Shown here one piece after another: positions 14,316-18,846 of a stretch of DNA of 18,846 nt. The DNA is from JAAOZP01 sp038848185 (lineage in GTDB: Archaea; Thermoproteota; EX4484-205; JAAOZP01): NCBI GenBank assembly GCA_038848185.1, contig JAWCNV010000024.1:1-18846 (forward strand). The letters run 5' to 3'. Under the pieces are notes generated by a model, which was not told where the DNA came from, did no database searches, and saw nothing but the letters and a program-made list of their open reading frames with translations. A program made the translations under genes and the position numbers. Every line of letters begins with the position of its first letter. Within the stretch, counting starts at the first letter, position 1.

Positions 14316-15151
14316 TCCTCCGCAGCCTCGGAAGCACACTTAACCAAGTTGCTTATCAACATGGCGACTGTCACTGGTCCAACTCCGCCTGGAACAGGGG
14401 TTACAGCTGAAGCTTTCTGCGAAACATTCTCGAAGTCGACATCACCTACAAGCTTACCTTCCACGAAGCCTGTCCCCACGTCGACCACAACCGCACCTTC
14501 AGCCACCATGTCGCTCGTTATCAGTCTCGGGACACCCGTTGCTGACACCAAGATATCTGCCTTAAGCGTTTTCTCAGGAAGATTTTTCGTCTTAACGTGG
14601 CAGACCTGGACTGTTGCCATGCGAGAGGTGAGCATTGCGAATAGTGGTCTACCAACAAGTATACTGTTGTTAACTATAACCACATCTACACCTTCAACAT
14701 TAATATTGTAGGCGTCAAGTAGCCTGATTACTGCACCCGCTGTAGCGGTCGGCCTATTCTCGTCCCCCGCGAGAATCCTTCCGAGATTCTTAGGGTGCAG
14801 GCTGTCAACATCCTTTCTAACATCTAAAGACTCTAGTACTCTAAGAGTAGAAACATTATCGGGAAGCGGGAGCTGGACAACTATTCCATGAACACTCCGG
14901 TCTCTGTTCAGCCCACTTATGAATGATATGAGCTCCGCCTCCGGAGGATTATCCAACTCGTGGACCACTGCCTTAGCCCCCACCGATTCGCATGCCTTAA
15001 CCTTCATCTTGATGAACGAGTCCTGGGCCTTGGAGCGCGTAGCCTTCACGATGTGTAGGCAGGGCGGGGAACCAAGCTTCTCTATCTGAGCCTTCGCTTC
15101 TGCGAGGATTGTGTCAGCTACAGGTCTTCCACTAAGAACTTTCACAGTCAA
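14303..15151 (-). CDS. folD: Methylene-THF dehydrogenase / methenyl-THF cyclohydrolase, divergent
   Basis: FolD interconverts 5,10-methylene-, 5,10-methenyl- and 10-formyl-THF. It has 282 residues, the usual length. The catalytic Lys50 in FIKMKVKAC, the VQLPLP turn (92-97), KDVD (113-116), and the C-terminal TPVPGGVGPVTVAML are typical. Three family signatures are changed: the catalytic-site Tyr is Phe46, the CTPxG loop is TATAG (135-139), and GRSxxVGxP is NNSILVGRP (161-169). The last has lost the Arg that usually contacts NADP, so NAD may be the cofactor. It ends 6 bases after glyA and overlaps the formyltransferase start by about 13 bases, so the three genes probably form an operon. FolD identity is firm; activities are inferred. 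Confidence 0.9.
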   Translation of the reverse strand: MTVKVLSGRPVADTILAEAKAQIEKLGSPPCLHIVKATRSKAQDSFIKMKVKACESVGAKAVVHELDNPPEAELISFISGLNRDRSVHGIVVQLPLPDNVSTLRVLESLDVRKDVDSLHPKNLGRILAGDENRPTATAGAVIRLLDAYNINVEGVDVVIVNNSILVGRPLFAMLTSRMATVQVCHVKTKNLPEKTLKADILVSATGVPRLITSDMVAEGAVVVDVGTGFVEGKLVGDVDFENVSQKASAVTPVPGGVGPVTVAMLISNLVKCASEAAEDCCE

Positions 15152-15157
15152 GTCTGA

Positions 15158-16498
15158 TCACTTCAGCTCCTTGTAAAGCGGAAACCTCTCGCATAAGGTC
15201 CTAACTTTCTCCCTGCACTCAATTACAACACGGTTTTCACGCATCTTCGCCTTAAACTCCCTTATGTACTCTTGCCTGTTTTTCGAAGGCAATTCGAATT
15301 TGAGTGTTTCACGAGTGATTTTGACGAGGATCTCTCCTATTTCCTTCATCTCCGCCTCCTTCATCCCACGGGAGGTGACTGCGGGTGTGCCAGCCCTCAC
15401 GCCACTGGGGTAGAATGGTGAAGACTTCTCTCCCGGAACAGTGTTCTTGTTAACGATGATTCCGCACAGCTCTAGTGCTTCTTGAACTAGGACTCCTTTA
15501 CCTAGCCCGTTGTCAGACAAGTCTATCAGAACCATATGCGTATCAGTTCCTCCCGTGACCAGTTTCAACCCGTGTTCAATGAGCGTCTTCCCAAGAGCCC
15601 TAGCGTTTCTAACAACCTGCTCCGCATACGTCTTGAAACCCGGCTCCTGAACCAGCTTGAGCGTCACGGCTATCGCAGCAATATTGTTCTCGTGTGGACC
15701 ACCTTGAAGACCGGGGAACACTGCTTTATCTATCTTCTCAGGCAGATCCTCATCCTTACTCAGACCCTTCTCTGTAACCATTATCATGGCTGCACGCGGC
15801 CCTCTCAGGGTCTTGTGCGTCGTCGTCGTTATTATGTGAGCGTGTTGAGAAGGACTGGGGTGTACACCAGCTGCCACAAGGCCAGCTATGTGAGCTATAT
15901 CCGCAGCCATGTATGCACCCACCTCGTCAGCTATCTCCCCGAACTCTTTGAACGGAAATGCCCTGACGTATGCAGAGTAGCCGCACCATATGAGCTTAGG
16001 CTTATGCTCCCTAGCCAGTTTCCATGCTCCATCAATATCAATCAAGCCATCCTCCTTCACATGGTATGGAACACTTCTGTAAAATATCCCGCTGAGGCTA
16101 ACCCCCCATCCATGGGATAGGTGGCCTCCCTCCCTTAGGTCAAGTCCCATTATAGTATCTCCGGCTTCGCATGTAGACAGGTAGACCGCTAGGTTCGCAG
16201 GAGTCCCCGAGTAAGGCTGGACATTCACATAGGGGACGTTGAAAACGTTTTTAGCCCGCTCTATCGCAAGCTTCTCAACCTCGTCTACAACCTCGTTTCC
16301 ACCGTAATACCTACGCCCTGGGTAACCCTCGGAATACTTGTTTGTGAACACTGAGCTTAGGGCGGATAGAACAGGGACGGGAGCAAAGTTCTCGGAAGGT
16401 ATTAAGTCAAGGGTTTCACGCTGCCTTTGAAGCTCCCGCAGGATTAGCCTACCAACCTCCTCATCAGCCTTCATCAAGTCTTCAAGCCAACAGGACAT
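15158..16498 (-). CDS. glyA: Serine hydroxymethyltransferase
   Basis: A PLP enzyme converting serine and THF to glycine and 5,10-methylene-THF, the entry of C1 units. It has 446 residues. PLP Lys229 lies in THKTLRGPR (227-235); Asp200 and His203 in MAADIAHIAG bind the cofactor ring; SENF (35-38), Tyr56 in NKYSEGYPG and RRYYGG (62-67) are the substrate and folate-site segments. The sequence looks like a bacterial or folate-using SHMT rather than the methanopterin-type of methanogens, in keeping with the folate genes beside it. The ATG lies about 33 bases after a palindromic TATA box. GAGG is 10 bases upstream, so the leader is short. FolD begins 6 bases after the stop. Confidence 0.96.
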   Translation of the reverse strand: MSCWLEDLMKADEEVGRLILRELQRQRETLDLIPSENFAPVPVLSALSSVFTNKYSEGYPGRRYYGGNEVVDEVEKLAIERAKNVFNVPYVNVQPYSGTPANLAVYLSTCEAGDTIMGLDLREGGHLSHGWGVSLSGIFYRSVPYHVKEDGLIDIDGAWKLAREHKPKLIWCGYSAYVRAFPFKEFGEIADEVGAYMAADIAHIAGLVAAGVHPSPSQHAHIITTTTHKTLRGPRAAMIMVTEKGLSKDEDLPEKIDKAVFPGLQGGPHENNIAAIAVTLKLVQEPGFKTYAEQVVRNARALGKTLIEHGLKLVTGGTDTHMVLIDLSDNGLGKGVLVQEALELCGIIVNKNTVPGEKSSPFYPSGVRAGTPAVTSRGMKEAEMKEIGEILVKITRETLKFELPSKNRQEYIREFKAKMRENRVVIECREKVRTLCERFPLYKELK

Positions 16499-16525
16499 AT
16501 GCCGTTATCCTCGACGCCACCCACA

Positions 16526-16537
16526 CCCTTATAAGGG
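16526..16537 (-). promoter_or_regulatory. Palindromic TATA box of the glyA-folD operon
   Basis: CCCTTATAAGGG is a perfect 12-base palindrome. Its centre lies about 33 bases from the glyA ATG, giving a predicted start near 16505 and a leader of about 7 bases. The symmetry could let the box be read on either strand, though the divergent gene has its own box. Confidence 0.5.
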
Positions 16538-16626
16538 CTTCGATTCGCGAGAAACATTTATTGAGGCTCCTGAATAATCCTCGTAATGTTTTCAGTGTCT
16601 CAACAATCCTAGGCAACAGTAAAACC

Positions 16627-16635
16627 TTTTTATAA
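16627..16635 (+). promoter_or_regulatory. TATA box of the cyclo-ligase/S-component gene
   Basis: TTTTTATAA, with TATA at 16631-16634, is centred about 26 bases before the ATG at 16659. That spacing predicts transcription starting at or next to the ATG, a leaderless arrangement, and decides against the earlier TTG at 16653. Confidence 0.5.
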
Positions 16636-16658
16636 CGAGCTGAGGTCCGGGCTTGGGG

Positions 16659-18008
16659 ATGGATGAGGAGCTCGGCGACGCTAAGGACGGGCTTAGAAGA
16701 ATTGCGATGGAAAAAACCCTTTCCATGACCGAGGAGCAGAGGCAGAATAAGAGTTCTAAGATTATCTCTAGGATTAAGGAACTTGAAGAATTCTCCAGAG
16801 CCAGGTGCATAATGGTCTACGTTTCTAAGAGTGACGAGGTCGATACTACAGGGCTCATTGAGGACATGCTCAGATCCGGCAAGAGAGTGGTGGTCCCTGT
16901 TGTTGACAGGAATAAGGAGGAGATAGTTCCGTGTGAGATAACAAGCCTTAACGAGCTGCACCCAAGAACCTTCGGCGTCATGGAGCCCAAGCCGGAAGAC
17001 GCGAGGATTGTTAACCTCAATGAAATAGACCTCGCTATAGTTCCTGGGAGGGCTTTCGACAAGGATTGCAACAGGCTCGGCAGGGGGAAGGGTTACTTCG
17101 ACAGGTTTTTGAAAAAACTGGGAGGAAGAATAAAAATAATCGGCGTAGCTTTTTCGGAGCAGCTTTTCGACAGCATACCTGTGAGCGAGCGCGATGTGAA
17201 TGTAGATGTTGTCGTAACGGAATCCGACGTGATAAGGCGCGACATACAGGGGCAGGCAGCCTGCTTAAGTGGTAGGCGGATCAGCACACGTAAACTGGCA
17301 GCTTCATCCCTTTTCATAGCACTATTCTTTGTTCTCCGAGCAATACCAACCTTCCCGATAATAGGAGTATCCGGAGGAAGATTCACTGTTTCAGACATGC
17401 TACCCGCTTTTTACGGCGTCCTACTTGGCCCTCTACATGGAGCCATTGTTGTTATCCTAGGAACGGTTTTAGGCTTCATGGTTAATCCACCAAAATTTCT
17501 TTTTCTGGATTTCCTCCCGCCCATGGTTAATGTTCTGATAGCAGGGTTTCTCTGGAGAAGGAAGATATGGCTGTCTCTAGGCATATATTTTTCCGCTCTG
17601 ATTGCTTTCATAACTGGACCCTTCACTCTGCTTCTTGTGCACATAAGCCTCTTAGGCGGGGAGATCACACTACCGTTCCACTGGCTTCATTTCACTGCAG
17701 TACCACTCTCCCTCATGTTTGCCGAGCTTGGTGTTAAAAAGGAGAGTGCTTCAGCAATGTGGAGAAGGTTTTCAGGATGTGTCTTCTTGGGAACAATGGG
17801 GCAGCATTCAGTTGGCAGTACACTCTTTGAATACGTGTATGGTTACACTGGGCTGCTGAACAGAGAAGGGTTCTTCGCAACATGGTACACAGTTTTTTGG
17901 ATATACCCTGTGGAGAGAATTCTCCTAGTCTTGGCTAGCACAATGATCGGGGTGCCTTTAATTCTAGCATTAGACAGGATAACGGGGTGGTTTCAGAACC
18001 CGTCATAG
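16659..18008 (+). CDS. Fusion of 5-formyl-THF cyclo-ligase and ECF-type S-component membrane domain
   Basis: Residues 1 to about 195 are 5-formyltetrahydrofolate cyclo-ligase (MTHFS): KDGLRRIAMEK near the N-terminus, RLGRGKGYFDRFL (139-151, the ATP-binding GxGxGYYDR motif), and VNVDVVVTE at the end. It converts 5-formyl-THF plus ATP to 5,10-methenyl-THF. A short linker (RRISTRKLAAS) leads into six probable membrane segments (about 210-229, 250-271, 283-298, 303-327, 343-358, 408-440). GGRFTVSDMLPAFYGVLLGP is typical of the substrate-binding S component of energy-coupling factor vitamin transporters. There is no stop or frameshift between the parts. The neighbours suggest folate as substrate. 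A thiamine-type substrate is possible, as some cyclo-ligase paralogues are linked to thiamine. The EcfA/EcfT module is not in the window. Start chosen at ATG 16659 by the promoter. Confidence 0.85.
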   Translation: MDEELGDAKDGLRRIAMEKTLSMTEEQRQNKSSKIISRIKELEEFSRARCIMVYVSKSDEVDTTGLIEDMLRSGKRVVVPVVDRNKEEIVPCEITSLNELHPRTFGVMEPKPEDARIVNLNEIDLAIVPGRAFDKDCNRLGRGKGYFDRFLKKLGGRIKIIGVAFSEQLFDSIPVSERDVNVDVVVTESDVIRRDIQGQAACLSGRRISTRKLAASSLFIALFFVLRAIPTFPIIGVSGGRFTVSDMLPAFYGVLLGPLHGAIVVILGTVLGFMVNPPKFLFLDFLPPMVNVLIAGFLWRRKIWLSLGIYFSALIAFITGPFTLLLVHISLLGGEITLPFHWLHFTAVPLSLMFAELGVKKESASAMWRRFSGCVFLGTMGQHSVGSTLFEYVYGYTGLLNREGFFATWYTVFWIYPVERILLVLASTMIGVPLILALDRITGWFQNPS

Positions 18009-18846
18009 GGCTCCCCTGACCATATTGGTCTAGCCTCGCCAACTGTGAACACAGAACCAGTTATCAAGATTTTACCATCTCTGCTTGATGAAGACAATGC
18101 TTTTTCCACAGCCTCTCTGACTGTCGGCTCGGAGCTAAACTTGGCGTTTAGACCTCTTAAGACATCGGCCATAGCCTCAACCGGAAGAGCCCTCCCCATT
18201 ACGCCGTGCCTAGTTAAGATAAACTCGTCAGTAACCCTGGCTACGGATCGCAGTATCTTATCATACTCCTTGTCTGATGAAATGCTCACGATCGTTTTGA
18301 ACCTGCTTCCGGGAAGAACCTCTTCCAAGCTCGATGTCAAAGCCTCGGCGGCTGCAGGATCTTTAGCGCAATCTAGTATTACGAGAGGACTCATTCTTAT
18401 TGGCTCAAGTCTCCCAGGCCAAGAAACTCTTGACAAACCCCTTCTAAGAGCATCGTCATCCAGATCATGCTGCCCCATTAATTCGAAGAATTTAAAAACA
18501 CTTGTTACTGCTGTAGACACGTTTCCAGCTTGAAACCTACCTCTGAGTGAAACCTTTAGGTCGTTGAACGTCAGGTTTTTTAACGCAATATCCATTTTCA
18601 AACCGTTTAAATCAGATTTGAGAACTCTATATTTGACATCTCTACCTATAAGCGTCAAGTCTGAGCCGAGCTCTCTACAACGCGCCTCCACTACTCTGAG
18701 CGCTGGTTCAGAGCATGTTGAAACCGTTGGCCTACCCGGTCTTATTATGCCTGATTTCTCGAAAGCTATTTTTTCCACAGTATCGCCGAGATGCTTCGTA
18801 TGCTCTAAGGACACGTTCGTTATTACTGAAACAACAGGGTCACATG
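17993..18846 (-). CDS. folC: FolC-like folylpolyglutamate synthase, C-terminal part (runs off right edge)
   Basis: A Mur-ligase-family enzyme adding glutamate to folate with ATP, which traps folate in the cell and raises enzyme affinity. About 284 residues are visible. The entry reads VVSVITNVSLEHTKHLGDT, matching the FolC central-domain motif with its metal-binding His, then IAFEKSGIIRPGRP; the frame continues open to the window edge, so the GTG at 18814 is not the start. The later RFQAGNVSTAV and PGRLEP segments also fit FolC. In the C-terminal domain the usual DGAHNP is DCAKDP. The 3' end overlaps the convergent fusion gene by 16 bases. It could instead be a dihydrofolate synthase or another Mur-type ligase acting on a pterin; FolC is favoured by the neighbours. 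Confidence 0.85.
   Translation of the reverse strand, partial: CDPVVSVITNVSLEHTKHLGDTVEKIAFEKSGIIRPGRPTVSTCSEPALRVVEARCRELGSDLTLIGRDVKYRVLKSDLNGLKMDIALKNLTFNDLKVSLRGRFQAGNVSTAVTSVFKFFELMGQHDLDDDALRRGLSRVSWPGRLEPIRMSPLVILDCAKDPAAAEALTSSLEEVLPGSRFKTIVSISSDKEYDKILRSVARVTDEFILTRHGVMGRALPVEAMADVLRGLNAKFSSEPTVREAVEKALSSSSRDGKILITGSVFTVGEARPIWSGEPYDGF

Noticed and set aside
15536..16120. 194-codon plus-strand frame opposite glyA
   Set aside because: Shadow of glyA, which has complete SHMT motifs; the antisense frame has no domain.
16482..16961. Minus-strand frame across the glyA/fusion divergent promoter
   Set aside because: It runs through both promoters and opposite the cyclo-ligase domain and carries no recognisable motif.
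1..18846. tRNA, rRNA, CRISPR, insertion sequence or riboswitch
   Set aside because: By eye I found no T-loop GTTCGA with acceptor pairing, no regularly spaced repeats, no transposase motif and no terminal inverted repeats; a tRNAscan or covariance search was not possible.

Overview
The window looks like a chromosomal stretch from an archaeon, probably a TACK-type or Bathyarchaeia-like lineage; the lineage is an inference. The evidence is an aKMT-type lysine methyltransferase, the archaeal/anaerobe homocysteine-from-aspartate-semialdehyde gene set, a long archaeal-style TyrA, and AT-rich TATA-like boxes about 26 bases ahead of several start codons, which suggests leaderless mRNAs mixed with Shine-Dalgarno-led genes. 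I see no mobile element, CRISPR array, rRNA or tRNA. Genes are close-packed and mostly housekeeping.

Layout. 1-753: the start of a coiled-coil protein running off the left edge, with a palindrome at its promoter, then a small GNAT acetyltransferase. 805-2752: prephenate dehydrogenase with unusual C-terminal domains, then an aKMT-like methyltransferase. 2880-5033: a GlmU-like nucleotidyltransferase/left-handed beta-helix protein facing an aldo/keto reductase. 5118-5826: two small unknown membrane proteins, one with its frame broken at homopolymers. 6038-6784: a ThiF/MoeB-type E1 enzyme. 7120-9822: a tight three-gene operon for homocysteine synthesis (COG1900/DUF39 plus CBS domains, NIL-ferredoxin, UPF0280). 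9836-13581: a Cys-containing protein of uncertain family, a D-2-hydroxyacid dehydrogenase-like protein, two TIM-barrel AP-endonuclease-2 superfamily proteins (one resembling the cobamide phosphodiesterase CbiR), and a MoaD-like ubiquitin-fold protein without the usual Gly-Gly tail.

13647-18846 is a folate one-carbon neighbourhood. On the minus strand lie glyA, folD and a PurN-like formyltransferase, tightly packed. Divergently transcribed is one ORF joining 5-formyltetrahydrofolate cyclo-ligase to a membrane domain that looks like an ECF-transporter S component. Facing and overlapping it is a FolC-like folylpolyglutamate synthase that runs off the right edge. Together these could import a folate, trap it by glutamylation, convert 5-formyl-THF to methenyl-THF, and run serine-derived C1 units through GlyA and FolD. 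The homocysteine operon would supply the methyl acceptor for methionine, and a CbiR-like protein would fit a cobamide-dependent methionine synthase; that last link is speculative.

The best candidates for something undescribed are the cyclo-ligase/S-component fusion, the TyrA with Sm-like and FDX-ACB-like C-terminal domains, and a series of family members in which a signature catalytic residue is replaced (PurN-like, FolD, FolC, D-2-hydroxyacid dehydrogenase, MoaD).
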